Assembly: GCF_004564135.1 (NCBI RefSeq)
Contig: NZ_CP038255.1
Span: 2,653,501 to 2,717,500 of the forward strand
Length of the DNA stretch: 64,000 nt
Reading direction: 5' to 3'
DNA from: Terasakiella sp. SH-1
Lineage (GTDB): Bacteria; Pseudomonadota; Alphaproteobacteria; Rhodospirillales; Terasakiellaceae
Position 1 is the first letter of the stretch. Each line of letters opens with the position of its first letter. Positions 1 through 9,107 of this stretch are shown here, in pieces. Position numbers and translations under genes: made by a program. Below the pieces are notes generated by a model. The model worked only from the letters and a program-made list of their open reading frames with translations. It was not told the origin of the DNA and searched no databases.

Positions 1-444
1 CATGACCGCATCCGTCACTGTGGAAATCAAATCCTTGGAGACCTCTACGCCATAGATTTCCTCAAGGTGCCCACGGATTTCGTTAACGCTCATGCCACGG
101 GCATACATAGAAATAATCTTGTCATCGAAGCCGTCAAAACGACGTTGACCTTTCTTGATGATTTGTGGCTCGAACGTGGCATCGCGGTCTCTGGGCGTGG
201 TAATTTCCATCTCGCCGTCTTCGCCGACAATGGTCTTGCGACCATGACCGTTGCGGGAATTGCCGCCATTACGCCCTGTTGGATCGCCTTTGGCATAGCC
301 AAGGTGATCGTCCAACTCCGCATTCATCGCCCTCTCAATCAGGGCTTTCTTCAATTGTTTAAGAAGTCCATCTTCGCCCATCAAGTCTTGTGGGTTCTCA
401 ACGGATGCTAAAAGCTCATCGAGCAGTTCTTTCTTGATAACCAT
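1..444 (-). CDS. IS256-family (mutator type) transposase, N-terminal part, cut by window edge
   Basis: The minus strand from 444 reads MVIKKELLDELLASVENPQD, then an ALIERAMNAELDDHLGY block, a DPTGRNGGNSRNG block and GMSVNEIRGHLEEIYG. These are the conserved N-terminal motifs of IS256/mutator transposases. The frame stays open to position 1, so the catalytic DDE core lies outside the window. A Shine-Dalgarno-like GGAGGTG lies just upstream of the ATG. The element is inserted in an older IS3 remnant and marks an IS-rich break downstream of rodZ. The family call is by motif recognition and is secure. Confidence 0.85.
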   Translation of the reverse strand, partial: MVIKKELLDELLASVENPQDLMGEDGLLKQLKKALIERAMNAELDDHLGYAKGDPTGRNGGNSRNGHGRKTIVGEDGEMEITTPRDRDATFEPQIIKKGQRRFDGFDDKIISMYARGMSVNEIRGHLEEIYGVEVSKDLISTVTDAVM

Positions 445-508
445 CTTCTGGCACCTCCAAACAGGAGTTTACACGATGGCCATTTACACAGTTAATCGGA
501 TAGGCTCG
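1..508 (-). mobile_element. IS256-type insertion sequence, right part only
   Basis: The transposase start at 444 is followed by about 60 bp of non-coding DNA that would be the terminal region of the IS. I place the IS end near 508, because from about 509 the plus strand reads as the C-terminal tail of an unrelated IS3 transposase. The exact terminal inverted repeat cannot be checked since the other end is outside the window. Confidence 0.5.
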
Positions 509-613
509 GAAAAAGCCTTGTTCGGATATATTAATCGATTTTACAATCCAAAACGTCGTCATTCATACTTGGGAAATATCAACCCCATGCAATTTGAATT
601 GAAGGCGGCCTAA
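476..613 (+). pseudogene. IS3-family OrfB transposase, C-terminal remnant
   Basis: The plus-strand frame ending at the TAA at 611-613 contains GYINRFYNPKRRHSYLGNI followed by NPMQFELKAA. This is the conserved C-terminus of IS3-group integrase-type transposases (FYNxxRRHSxLGxxxPxxFE). Only about 35 residues of true IS3 sequence remain. The first codons of this frame lie in the IS256 end, so the gene was cut by that insertion. About 130 bp follow before rodZ, in which I see no gene. Confidence 0.75.
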
Positions 614-746
614 GCAGAGAAGGTACTCTCCAGTTTTAGGGAACGGGTCCAATATCATACTGATCCGGGTTTCTCGAAACAGGTCACTACCTTTCCGTAC
701 AAGCCAAATTCCTTTTTGGCATGTTCTCGTGTTTGAAATTCACAAA

Positions 747-2003
747 TCAGCTTTCGACGGCTTTACCCGCGAGCAGTTTTTTTGGGTTCATCAGAACCTT
801 ACGGCGGACTTCGCCTGCTTCGCCAATAGACGGGGCTTTCGTGCCATCCACAAAGATTTCCAGCCCCCCTGCATTGCCTGTGCGCAAAATCAGGCCCTGA
901 GTTGCCGGGACTTGATATTCATCACCTTCATTCAACACTTGAGTATGAAGCACTGTACCTTGATCATTTGTCACCTGAATCCAAGCATAATCAATGGCCT
1001 TAAGCAGGACTTTTTCAGTCATGGGCTGTGGCTTGGCAGGTTGTTCTTCTTCGACATCAACAGTTGTTTCTGCTAGCGTTTCAACTTTAGGCTTAACTTC
1101 ATCAACGGGCTTTTTCTCCGCCACGGCGATTTTTTCTTCAACCTTCTTTTCGACCTTTTTTACAGTCTCAGCAGGTTTCTTTTCCGCCTTTTTTGTAACT
1201 TCTTCTTTTTTCTTTTCTACAACGGCTTTTGTCTTTTCAACTGTTTCCTGCTTCTTTTTCTCAACAGGCTTTTTGACAGTCTCTTCGACTTTCTTTTCAA
1301 TCTTTTTCTCTGGCTTTTCCTCAACCTTTACGGTCTCAACAGGCTTGACCTCAACAGGGGCCGCAGCTTTTTCTTTTTCTTCAGCCTTTTTCACCGCTTC
1401 CATGGCTTTTTTCGCCATATCCTGAGTATCAGCTTGGCTCACGGGCTCTACGGGTTTTTCTTCAGGTTTATTTTCAGCAACCGCTTCTTCTTTCGGTTCT
1501 TCATCCACTGCCTTTTTGGTGTCTTTGACCTTATCGACCATTTCGGCAAATTTCGCTGGCAGATCCGGGACCAGCTCGGCCATGGAACGATCCTGAGAAG
1601 ACAGGAAATACCAACCGCCATATGCCACCAGCAAAATCACCAAACCGATCATAATGATCGCACCGCTCGGCACACTTTGTTCGGTCACAGGAGAAGGGAA
1701 CATCAGTTCAGAACGCCCTTCAAGGCCGTCAATTTCCGCCTTAAAACGGTTCACCACTTCTCCGGCATCTAGACCAAGATATTCGGCATAAGCCCGCACA
1801 AAACCCACCACATAGGTCTTGCCCGGCAGGTCTTCATAACGTCCTGCCTCAATCGCTTCAAGATAGACATAACGGATACGCAAAACATCAGAAACCGTTT
1901 GCAGTTCCTGCCCGGCGCGCTCACGCGATGTTTTCAACAGCTCACTTACACCCGGTCCGGTGTATGCGGGCTCTTGCGGTGCGTTACGACCTTTTTTAAT
2001 CAT
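747..2003 (-). CDS. rodZ: RodZ-like membrane-anchored HTH protein
   Basis: This 418-residue protein has the RodZ layout. A cytoplasmic Xre-like helix-turn-helix covers about residues 18-90 (SELLKTSRERAGQELQTVSD, then the VRAYAEYLGLD block). A single membrane segment covers about 113-134. A very long Lys/Glu-rich linker (about 165-320) follows, then a C-terminal DUF4115 domain (about 330-410). RodZ links MreB to the cell envelope in rod-shape maintenance. The linker is a low-complexity EKK/EKP stretch, which produces spurious antisense reading frames. It is the last gene of a minus-strand run lysC, NMO-like, ptsP, rodZ. The DNA beyond its 3' end is IS debris. Confidence 0.85.
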   Translation of the reverse strand: MIKKGRNAPQEPAYTGPGVSELLKTSRERAGQELQTVSDVLRIRYVYLEAIEAGRYEDLPGKTYVVGFVRAYAEYLGLDAGEVVNRFKAEIDGLEGRSELMFPSPVTEQSVPSGAIIMIGLVILLVAYGGWYFLSSQDRSMAELVPDLPAKFAEMVDKVKDTKKAVDEEPKEEAVAENKPEEKPVEPVSQADTQDMAKKAMEAVKKAEEKEKAAAPVEVKPVETVKVEEKPEKKIEKKVEETVKKPVEKKKQETVEKTKAVVEKKKEEVTKKAEKKPAETVKKVEKKVEEKIAVAEKKPVDEVKPKVETLAETTVDVEEEQPAKPQPMTEKVLLKAIDYAWIQVTNDQGTVLHTQVLNEGDEYQVPATQGLILRTGNAGGLEIFVDGTKAPSIGEAGEVRRKVLMNPKKLLAGKAVES

Positions 2004-2073
2004 GATGGTGCCTCAATCAAACCTAGTCCTTCGAACGTTACCACTATAAGCCGCCTTTATTAACAATCCGTTA

Positions 2074-4338
2074 TTATAATTGTATTCCACGATCTTTTGC
2101 ATACTGGCGCAAAACCGGGCGCAAGCTATGAAGCGGCTTGCCTATTTGTTCCTTAATGAAACCTTCCACTTCCCCCAAATTCAGCGACCGGATCATCATT
2201 TTCACCGGGCCAACAGAAGGGGCCGTCATGGATAAACGCCTAAAACCGATCGCCAGCAAAGCCAAAGCATCCAGCGGTCGCCCCCCCATTTCCCCACACA
2301 GGCTAAGCCGTACATTGGCCGCCGTACATTTATCAACCACACAAGACAGGGCATTCAACACGGCCGGGGCCAAAGTATCATAGCGCGAAGACAAGCGTGG
2401 ATTGCCCCGATCAACCGCAAACAGGAACTGGAAAAGATCGTTTGACCCGACCGACAGAAAATCAATTTCTGTCAATAAATGGTCCAGTTGGAAGAGTAAA
2501 GAAGGCACTTCCAACATCACCCCGACATTCACACGCGAAGGCAAACGGTGCCCCTTAATGCTTTCGCGTTCAATCTCCATATCCAGAAGACGACGTGCCT
2601 GCATAAATTCAGCAACTTCTGCCACCATGGGGAACATGACATTCAGTTCACGCCCCCCAGCAGCACGGATCAAACTGCGCAATTGCTGACGCAGCAAATA
2701 GGGGCGATCCAAGGTCACACGGATAGCACGCCAGCCCATGGCCGGGTTTTCTTCGCCATGATCATCCCAATAAGGCAGCACCTTATCCCCACCAGCATCC
2801 AGCGTGCGAAACACCACCGGGCGACCTTCGGCTTCATCGAGAATTTTGCGATAAAGCGCCACTTGCGATTCCACACCGGGAATGTCTGAGCGTGCCATAA
2901 AAGGAATTTCAGTGCGATAAAGCCCAACACCTTCTGCCCCAACTTCCTTAAGCTGTTCCAAATCCACCAGCAGGCCCGCATTCACATTCAGCGAAACATC
3001 CACCCCATCTTGAGTGCGTGCAGGTTTGTCACGCAGGGATGCATAGAGCGCTTTTTGACGCAAACGCGCTTTTACATTTTGTTTAAAGGCTGCAAGAACA
3101 TCATCACCGGGGCGAATGAACACCTGTTTATTGTTGCCATCCACCACAATCGGATCAGCAGCTTCAATACGCTTAAGCGCCCCTTTAACCTGCCCCATCA
3201 CCGGGATATCAAGGGCACGTGCAATGATCGCCACGTGTGAGGTAGCAGAGCCTTCTTCCAGAACAAGGGCACGCAGGCGGGTGCGGTCATAATCCAGCAG
3301 TTCCGCCGGCCCCATGTTGGAGGCAATCAAAACCGCATGTTCCGGAATATCGTCTGGGGAGATTTTTTCCACCCCGACCAGATGCTGCAACAAGCGGTTT
3401 GCTAAATCTTTCAGGTCATTGACCCGTTCGCGCAAATACGGGTCCTGCACCTGAGACATGCGCGCTTCGGTATCATCATGAACCTTTTGCACTGCGGCTT
3501 CTGCAGTCAGGCCGGACTTAATGGCCTCGCGAATGCGGCCCAACCAGCCCGCATCTTCGGCAAACATGCGATAGGTTTCTAAAATATCGCGGTGTTCGTC
3601 ATCCATGCTTTCAGATGACTGCAACATATCATCGAGCGCCCCATGCATTTCACTGAGGGCTTGGCGCAGGCGTTCCAGTTCCGCATCCGGGTCTTCGGCA
3701 ACGAATTTGCTGATGATCACACGCGGTTCATGCAAGACCGCCTCACCCATGCCGATGCCCGCATTCAGCGTTGAACCTTCCAGACGCAACGGCAACATGG
3801 CGATGCCGTCTGTGGGCAGGGTCTCTTCTTTATTAACCAGTTCCCCGCCACCCACCAGCTCGCTGATGATCATCGCGACGGTTTGCAGGGTTTCGACTTC
3901 TTCGTCGGTGTAATGGCGCTTGGTCTGGTTTTGCACCACCATAACGCCGAGGACGCGAGAGGCGCGAATAATCGGCACGCCCATCATGGAACGATAAAGT
4001 TCTTCCCCTGTTTCCGGGCGATAGGCAAATTGCGGGTGATCAGAAGCTTCCGCCAAATTCAGCGGACGGGCTGAGGCTGCAATGGTCCCCACAATCCCCT
4101 CGCCCACACGCAGGCGGGTCAAATGGACCGCATCGGTCTTCAACCCTTGCGTGGCAAACAGTTCCAGAACTTCACCTGCACGCATGATATAGATAGAACA
4201 AACTTCGGCAACCAGATCGGCTGCGACAATGTTTGTCACCAGTTGCAGACGTGTTTCAGCCGTCGCATCCGCCTGCATCACAGAGCGCAAACGCGATAAA
4301 ATCCCCATAGGGGCGGCATGTGTACGTCCGGGTATCAT
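2074..4338 (-). CDS. ptsP: PEP-protein phosphotransferase PtsP (enzyme I-Ntr)
   Basis: A 754-residue protein with an N-terminal GAF domain (about 25-160), an enzyme I N-terminal helical domain (about 190-330), the phospho-histidine domain with GSATSHVAIIARAL (His near residue 368), and a C-terminal PEP-binding TIM barrel (EGVGLYRTEIPFM, GSNDLFQF, LCGEMGG with the catalytic Cys). It starts the nitrogen PTS relay by moving phosphate from PEP to NPr. In alphaproteobacteria this relay reports nitrogen and carbon status, often through GAF-bound glutamine. The start could instead be the internal Met at residue 11 (MGILSRLRSVM), which fits the family N-terminus better. It lies between the NMO-like gene and rodZ. 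Confidence 0.9.
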   Translation of the reverse strand: MIPGRTHAAPMGILSRLRSVMQADATAETRLQLVTNIVAADLVAEVCSIYIMRAGEVLELFATQGLKTDAVHLTRLRVGEGIVGTIAASARPLNLAEASDHPQFAYRPETGEELYRSMMGVPIIRASRVLGVMVVQNQTKRHYTDEEVETLQTVAMIISELVGGGELVNKEETLPTDGIAMLPLRLEGSTLNAGIGMGEAVLHEPRVIISKFVAEDPDAELERLRQALSEMHGALDDMLQSSESMDDEHRDILETYRMFAEDAGWLGRIREAIKSGLTAEAAVQKVHDDTEARMSQVQDPYLRERVNDLKDLANRLLQHLVGVEKISPDDIPEHAVLIASNMGPAELLDYDRTRLRALVLEEGSATSHVAIIARALDIPVMGQVKGALKRIEAADPIVVDGNNKQVFIRPGDDVLAAFKQNVKARLRQKALYASLRDKPARTQDGVDVSLNVNAGLLVDLEQLKEVGAEGVGLYRTEIPFMARSDIPGVESQVALYRKILDEAEGRPVVFRTLDAGGDKVLPYWDDHGEENPAMGWRAIRVTLDRPYLLRQQLRSLIRAAGGRELNVMFPMVAEVAEFMQARRLLDMEIERESIKGHRLPSRVNVGVMLEVPSLLFQLDHLLTEIDFLSVGSNDLFQFLFAVDRGNPRLSSRYDTLAPAVLNALSCVVDKCTAANVRLSLCGEMGGRPLDALALLAIGFRRLSMTAPSVGPVKMMIRSLNLGEVEGFIKEQIGKPLHSLRPVLRQYAKDRGIQL

Positions 4339-4353
4339 GCGTCCAGTTACAGA

Positions 4354-5379
4354 TTAAGCCGATTGGCGCGTATCCAAAACGGCACACGCTTGCTCGACCA
4401 GCTCCTCCAGAATTTCAGAAATAGGCTGTTCTTTCTTGACCATACCAACGGACTGGCCTGCCATCACAGAACCAAATTCAACATCCCCGTCAATGGCCGC
4501 ACGTTTCAGTGCACCTGCCCAGAAATGCTCAATTTCCAACTGAGCATCATTTTTCTCCAGATCGCCATTATTGAATTTTTCAATAACCTCACGCTGGGTT
4601 TTCATGAATTCTTCTGTGCCTTTATTGTTCAGGGCACGTACCGGGATCACCGGGAAGTTCGGGTCAATCTGAACCGTTGTCATGGCATCTTTCGCACCCG
4701 CGCGAATGAAAGCCTTCTTGAAGTTTTCATGCGCAATACATTCTTCGGCACAAACAAAACGCGTGCCCATCTGAACACCCGCAGCACCCATTTCAAGGTA
4801 AGACAACATGGCTTCACCACGGCCAATACCACCGGCAACAAAGATCGGCACATCTTTGATCTGCGGCAGGATTTCTTGGGCAAGAACAGACGTCACAACC
4901 GGGCCGATATGACCACCAGCTTCTGCGCCTTCAATGACCAGCGCATCAGCACCATTGCGGATCAAACGTTTTGCCAAAACCAGCGCCGGGGAGAAACAAA
5001 TCACCTTTGCACCGAAATCCTTGGCTTGTTTGATAGAGGCCGCAGACGGCAGACCACCAGCGAGTACCACGTGAGAAACTTCATGTTCTTTACAGACATC
5101 AATCAGTTGATCAAGCTGGGGGTGCATGGTGATCAGGTTCACCCCGAACGGTTTGTCTGTCAGGGCCTTGGTGGCTGCGATTTCTTCAGACAGAAGGTCT
5201 GGTCCCATCGAGCCACCGGCAATGACGCCGAAGCCACCTGCATTAGACAGGGCAGAAACCAGATTTCTTTCCGAAATCCAGGACATCGCCCCACCCAGAA
5301 TGGCATAGTCGCAACCCAAGAAGTCACGGCCACGTTGCCACAGTTTATCCAATGATTGTTTGGCAGCTTCGCTCATCAT
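4354..5379 (-). CDS. 2-nitropropane dioxygenase / nitronate monooxygenase family flavoprotein
   Basis: A 341-residue FMN-dependent TIM-barrel protein of the NPD/FabK group. Motifs seen are the N-terminal YAILGGAMSWIS, SNAGGFGVIAGG, VIEGAEAGGHIGP with the His expected to act in nitronate oxidation, and the phosphate-binding VAGGIGRGEAMLSYLEMGAAG. The family contains both nitronate monooxygenases and enoyl-ACP reductase II (FabK). Sequence alone does not separate them firmly, and I favour the generic nitronate monooxygenase name. It lies 8 bp downstream of lysC on the same strand, so the two are probably co-transcribed. Confidence 0.8.
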   Translation of the reverse strand: MMSEAAKQSLDKLWQRGRDFLGCDYAILGGAMSWISERNLVSALSNAGGFGVIAGGSMGPDLLSEEIAATKALTDKPFGVNLITMHPQLDQLIDVCKEHEVSHVVLAGGLPSAASIKQAKDFGAKVICFSPALVLAKRLIRNGADALVIEGAEAGGHIGPVVTSVLAQEILPQIKDVPIFVAGGIGRGEAMLSYLEMGAAGVQMGTRFVCAEECIAHENFKKAFIRAGAKDAMTTVQIDPNFPVIPVRALNNKGTEEFMKTQREVIEKFNNGDLEKNDAQLEIEHFWAGALKRAAIDGDVEFGSVMAGQSVGMVKKEQPISEILEELVEQACAVLDTRQSA

Positions 5380-5387
5380 CTTATCCC

Positions 5388-6614
5388 TTATTCTTCGTCC
5401 GCATCCAGGCCATAGGCAGAGTGCAATGCACGGATGGCCAGTTCAAGATATTCTTCTGCGATCAACACAGAAACCTTGATTTCAGATGTTGTGATCACCT
5501 GAATGTTGATGCCTTTTTCTGCCAGTGCCTTAAACATGGTTGCAGCCACACCTGCGTGTGTACGCATACCCACACCAACGACAGAAATTTTAACAACTTC
5601 ACTGTCAGAAACAATGCGTTCAAAACCAATTTCTGACTGTTTTTCTTCCAACAACTGCAAAGAACGCTGCAAATCGCCACGCGGTACAGTGAAGGTTACA
5701 TCCGTTTTCTGACCGTCTTCAGAAACGTTCTGTACGATCATGTCAACATTGATGGAAGTGTCAGCCAGCGGGCCGAACAAACCAGCAGAAACGCCGGGGC
5801 GATCGGCAACACCGATCAGTGTGATTTTCGCTTCATCGCGTGAATAGGCAATGCCGCTTACGAGTTCTTGTTCCACGATTTCATCCTCCCCGCAAACCAA
5901 GGTTCCGGGTTTTTCTTCAAAACTGGTCAACACTTGCAGGCGCACATCATGCTTCATTGCCATCTCAACAGAACGAGTCTGAAGAACTTTGGCACCAAGC
6001 GAGGCCAGTTCAAGCATCTCTTCATAGGTGATTTTATCAAGCTTACGCGCTTTTGCCACGATGCGTGGGTCTGTTGTGTAAACCCCGTCCACATCGGTAT
6101 AAATGTCGCAACGATCTGCTTTTGCCGCAGCCGCCAAAGCCACCGCAGATGTATCAGACCCACCGCGACCCAATGTGGTCACACGGCCATCTTCACCCAC
6201 ACCCTGGAAACCGGGCACAACAACGACTTCGCCGCTGGACATGCGTTTGTCGATTTCCTCGGTACCGATATCTTCGATACGCGCTTTTGCGTGAACACTG
6301 TCAGTACGGATTGGAATCTGCCAGCCCTGCCAAGAGCGAGCCGCAATACCCATGGATTGAAGAACGATAGACAGCAGACCGGATGTGACCTGTTCCCCAG
6401 ATGAGACAACCACGTCATATTCACGGGCGTCATACATCGGGGATGCATCTTCACAATAGCCAACAAGCTGATTGGTCACGCCGGACATGGCGGAAACGAC
6501 CACAGCAACTTCATTGCCTGCGTCCACTTCTTTCTTCACACGTTGGGCGACATTCCTGATCCGGTCGAGGTCGGCCACCGAAGTGCCGCCAAATTTCATT
6601 ACGATCCGAGCCAT
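5388..6614 (-). CDS. lysC: Aspartate kinase
   Basis: A 408-residue monofunctional aspartokinase catalysing the first step of lysine, threonine, methionine and diaminopimelate synthesis. The N-terminal [17 protein letters not shown] is the kinase signature. The [17 protein letters not shown] motif and the [12 protein letters not shown] motif complete the catalytic domain (about 1-250). Two ACT domains follow (about 265-400), which normally bind lysine and/or threonine for feedback inhibition. Length matches the family. It heads the minus-strand cluster and is divergent from ubiG, the usual place of lysC in Rhodospirillales. Confidence 0.95.
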   Translation of the reverse strand: MARIVMKFGGTSVADLDRIRNVAQRVKKEVDAGNEVAVVVSAMSGVTNQLVGYCEDASPMYDAREYDVVVSSGEQVTSGLLSIVLQSMGIAARSWQGWQIPIRTDSVHAKARIEDIGTEEIDKRMSSGEVVVVPGFQGVGEDGRVTTLGRGGSDTSAVALAAAAKADRCDIYTDVDGVYTTDPRIVAKARKLDKITYEEMLELASLGAKVLQTRSVEMAMKHDVRLQVLTSFEEKPGTLVCGEDEIVEQELVSGIAYSRDEAKITLIGVADRPGVSAGLFGPLADTSINVDMIVQNVSEDGQKTDVTFTVPRGDLQRSLQLLEEKQSEIGFERIVSDSEVVKISVVGVGMRTHAGVAATMFKALAEKGINIQVITTSEIKVSVLIAEEYLELAIRALHSAYGLDADEE

Positions 6615-6772
6615 TTGAAGAAATGTTCCTTAAGGCGAAAGTCAAAAAGGGAATATTCAATTGTGCCCATTTTCCTGAACAATTTTGCATTTTGAACTGG
6701 CAAACGCGCACGCGCGGGTATACATACTCTTAAACCGACCTTTTAAGCAAGCCTCATAACGGGAGTTTTTCC
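6615..6772. promoter_or_regulatory. Divergent lysC / ubiG intergenic region
   Basis: This 158-bp stretch separates two divergent start codons and must hold both promoters. A GGGAG ribosome-binding site precedes the ubiG ATG at 6773. I see no riboswitch-like structure or convincing operator. Confidence 0.5.
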
Positions 6773-7516
6773 ATGTCTTCAAGCACTGTTAACCCTGAAG
6801 AAGTGGCATGGTTTACAGCAATCGCCGATGAGTGGTGGGACCCCAATGGCAAATTTCGCCCTCTGCACAAATTCAACCCGACGCGTCTGACCTTCATTCG
6901 TGAACGCTTGTGTGCCCATTTTGGACTGGATGCAAACGCAGACCAACCGCTTAAAGGTCTGAAAATACTGGATATTGGCTGTGGCGGCGGATTAATCTCC
7001 GAACCCCTGTGTCGCATGGGCGCAGACATGACCAGCATTGATGCCGGGGATAAAAACATCAAAACCGCCATGGTTCATGCCAAAGCGGATGGACTGGATA
7101 TTGACTATCGTTGTGTCTATCCCGAAGACTTAGCCAAAGAAGGCCAGCACTATGATGTGGTGCTTAATATGGAAGTGATTGAACATGTCGCCGATATTGA
7201 CGCCTTTTTGGATGCGTCCTGTTCACTGGTGAAACCGGGTGGGGTCATGATTGGGGCGACTCTAAACCGCACGGTAAAATCCTTTGCCATGGCCAAAGTC
7301 GGGGCGGAATATATCCTGGGCTGGCTGCCACGCGGCACACACAACTTTTCCCAGTTTGTCAAACCGTCTGAATTTGCCGATGGCCTGCGCAAAAATGGCC
7401 TTGAAATCAAACAAATGAACGGCATGACCTTTAACCCATTTCGCGACAGCTGGTCCCTCACCGATGATTTGAGTGTGAATTACCTGTTGTTTGCGGTTAA
7501 GCAAGACGACAAATGA
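6773..7516 (+). CDS. ubiG: Ubiquinone biosynthesis O-methyltransferase UbiG
   Basis: A 247-residue SAM-dependent methyltransferase. Motif I LDIGCGGGLISEPLCRMGA, the acidic loop SIDAG, and the VVLNMEVIEHVAD block match UbiG. The N-terminal EVAWFTAIADEWWDPNGKF is diagnostic. It carries out both O-methylations in ubiquinone synthesis. Orientation, divergent from lysC, is the common alphaproteobacterial arrangement. A good GGGAG ribosome-binding site precedes the ATG. Confidence 0.95.
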   Translation: MSSSTVNPEEVAWFTAIADEWWDPNGKFRPLHKFNPTRLTFIRERLCAHFGLDANADQPLKGLKILDIGCGGGLISEPLCRMGADMTSIDAGDKNIKTAMVHAKADGLDIDYRCVYPEDLAKEGQHYDVVLNMEVIEHVADIDAFLDASCSLVKPGGVMIGATLNRTVKSFAMAKVGAEYILGWLPRGTHNFSQFVKPSEFADGLRKNGLEIKQMNGMTFNPFRDSWSLTDDLSVNYLLFAVKQDDK

Positions 7517-7527
7517 AGAGATAAAAA

Positions 7528-7746
7528 ATGCTAACCAAACTCACAGGCTTAGAAGGTGAAACAGTCTTGGTCCGCCTAGATCAAATTGCCTGTGCCTATC
7601 CCTCCAACATGTATGGTGCCGGTGATAGCGGGGACGAGTTCGAGGTCGAAACGATGGCCTGTACAAAAATCTCCATGATCAGCGGGGATATCCTTCACGT
7701 TATCGAAAGCCCGGAAGAAATTCTTGCTTTAACGCAAACCAGCTGA
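7528..7746 (+). CDS. Small FlbD-like protein of unknown function
   Basis: A 72-residue protein beginning 11 bp after ubiG and probably co-transcribed with it. The MLTKLTGLEGETVLVRLDQI opening and the closing ISGDILHVIESPEEIL resemble the short beta-rich fold of FlbD/Fis-independent flagellar small proteins. Acidic and glycine residues (GAGDSGDEFEVE) interrupt the middle. The similarity is weak and by eye, so I do not assign a flagellar role. Confidence 0.55.
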   Translation: MLTKLTGLEGETVLVRLDQIACAYPSNMYGAGDSGDEFEVETMACTKISMISGDILHVIESPEEILALTQTS

Positions 7747-7825
7747 CATGGCATTTGGTCGTTGACCAAACACCTATAAAATGCATCATGCACACATATT
7801 ATATTTTAAAATGTATGGTGCATCT

Positions 7826-9055
7826 ATGCGTAAACTCTTTCTTTCCCTGGCCCTGGCCTTAGCCGTCTCGGTCACGACGGCCCATGCCGACGGGCCAACG
7901 CCTAAAATCGACTCAACAAAAATTTCTGTTTCCGGGGTGTCTTCCGGTGCGTTCATGGCGCAACAGCTTCATGTTGCCTATTCTGATATATTTTCCGGTA
8001 TGGGCTCCGTTGCAGGCGGTCCTTATTACTGTGCTCAAAATATGAAACCGTCTCAAATCACAACCATCAAACAACAATGTATGATGGGGATTGGTGCAGA
8101 CCTGACAGGCGCAACCTATATTAACAAAGCCAAGCAACTTTCCCAAAGCGGTAAAATTGCCCCCATTACAAATCTAAAAGATGACCGGGTTTTTATCTTC
8201 AATTCACAAAGCGATCAGGTGATCAATCCGCTTTTGGGCAATACGTCCCGTATTTTCTATAAAGAGTTCGTAGACTCGCCGTCCAAAAACGTCAAAGCCT
8301 GGGCCAATATCCCCTCTTATGGGCCGTTTTACCCCATCGCCCATGGCATGCCTACCGACAAAGGCATGTTTGATAAATTCGAAAATATTGGTGATGCCGC
8401 CTTTCCCTGTGCGCCCAGTAACTCGCAACAGTATTCCTGGTTCCCCAACCAGCTGGTTCGCGGTAACGATCCGTGGATGTACCACTGTAATTACGGCCTG
8501 ATCCCCGGTTATGATCTGGGCAAAGACATCCTGTGGCATATCTATGGTGAGATTAATACCCATAGTAAAATGGATGAAGCCAATCTTTACAGCTTCAAAC
8601 AGGAACCTTTTGTGGAAGACCTGAACACAGACCCGGCCCTGAATGAACATGGCATTGGCTCAACAGGCTATGCCTATGTCCCATCCGCCTGCCAGTCCGG
8701 TGAAAAAGATTGCAAACTGCATGTGGCCTTGCATGGCTGCCAACAATTCCCGGAATGGAAGTTCAAAGGAAAAATCGGTTCAAGCTATAGCGGTCAGGAA
8801 ATAACCTTTGGCGACCTGTTCTACAAGAACATCTATAACGACCTGGCGGAATCAAACGACATTGTGATGCTGTATCCCCAAGCCCATAACATCGGCACCA
8901 AAGAAGCCGATAAGAACCCATATGGCTGCTGGGCGTTCTGGGCAATGTTCGACAATGAAACAGAGACCTATTACACCCGTGAAGGGCGCGAAATGAAAAT
9001 GATCGCCAATATGGTCAAATCGTTCCAGGAAGGAACTATGAAACTGGTGAAGTAA
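7826..9055 (+). CDS. Secreted PHB depolymerase-like esterase
   Basis: From Met at 7826 (MRKLFLSLALALAVSVTTAH) there is a clear signal peptide of about 21 residues. An in-frame upstream ATG at 7781 would bury it, so I choose 7826. The mature protein has the lipase box GVSSG (nucleophile Ser near residue 39 of the precursor) and VALHGCQQ, typical of polyhydroxybutyrate depolymerase/feruloyl-esterase alpha/beta hydrolases, plus many Cys residues expected for an exported protein. Length is about 409 residues. It probably hydrolyses short-chain polyesters outside the cytoplasm, though substrate choice is inference. A strong hairpin follows the stop. Confidence 0.8.
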   Translation: MRKLFLSLALALAVSVTTAHADGPTPKIDSTKISVSGVSSGAFMAQQLHVAYSDIFSGMGSVAGGPYYCAQNMKPSQITTIKQQCMMGIGADLTGATYINKAKQLSQSGKIAPITNLKDDRVFIFNSQSDQVINPLLGNTSRIFYKEFVDSPSKNVKAWANIPSYGPFYPIAHGMPTDKGMFDKFENIGDAAFPCAPSNSQQYSWFPNQLVRGNDPWMYHCNYGLIPGYDLGKDILWHIYGEINTHSKMDEANLYSFKQEPFVEDLNTDPALNEHGIGSTGYAYVPSACQSGEKDCKLHVALHGCQQFPEWKFKGKIGSSYSGQEITFGDLFYKNIYNDLAESNDIVMLYPQAHNIGTKEADKNPYGCWAFWAMFDNETETYYTREGREMKMIANMVKSFQEGTMKLVK

Positions 9056-9061
9056 TATTCA

Positions 9062-9094
9062 ATGGTCGTCCTCAGCTTGACTGGGGACGACCAT
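9062..9094. terminator. Bidirectional intrinsic terminator between esterase and chemoreceptor
   Basis: A perfect 10-bp inverted repeat (ATGGTCGTCC at 9062-9071 and GGACGACCAT at 9085-9094) with a 13-nt loop is followed by CTCTTTT. It lies between convergent genes, so it can end transcription from both sides. Confidence 0.8.
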
Positions 9095-9107
9095 CTCTTT
9101 TCCAACC

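Noticed and set aside
994-1425. Ser/Phe-rich plus-strand frame over the rodZ linker
   Set aside because: Antisense to the low-complexity Lys/Glu linker of RodZ; composition is explained by that.
4318-5355. Long plus-strand frame of 345 codons
   Set aside because: It is exactly antisense to the nitronate monooxygenase-like gene, has a His/Asn/Arg-rich composition typical of a codon shadow, and shows no family motif.
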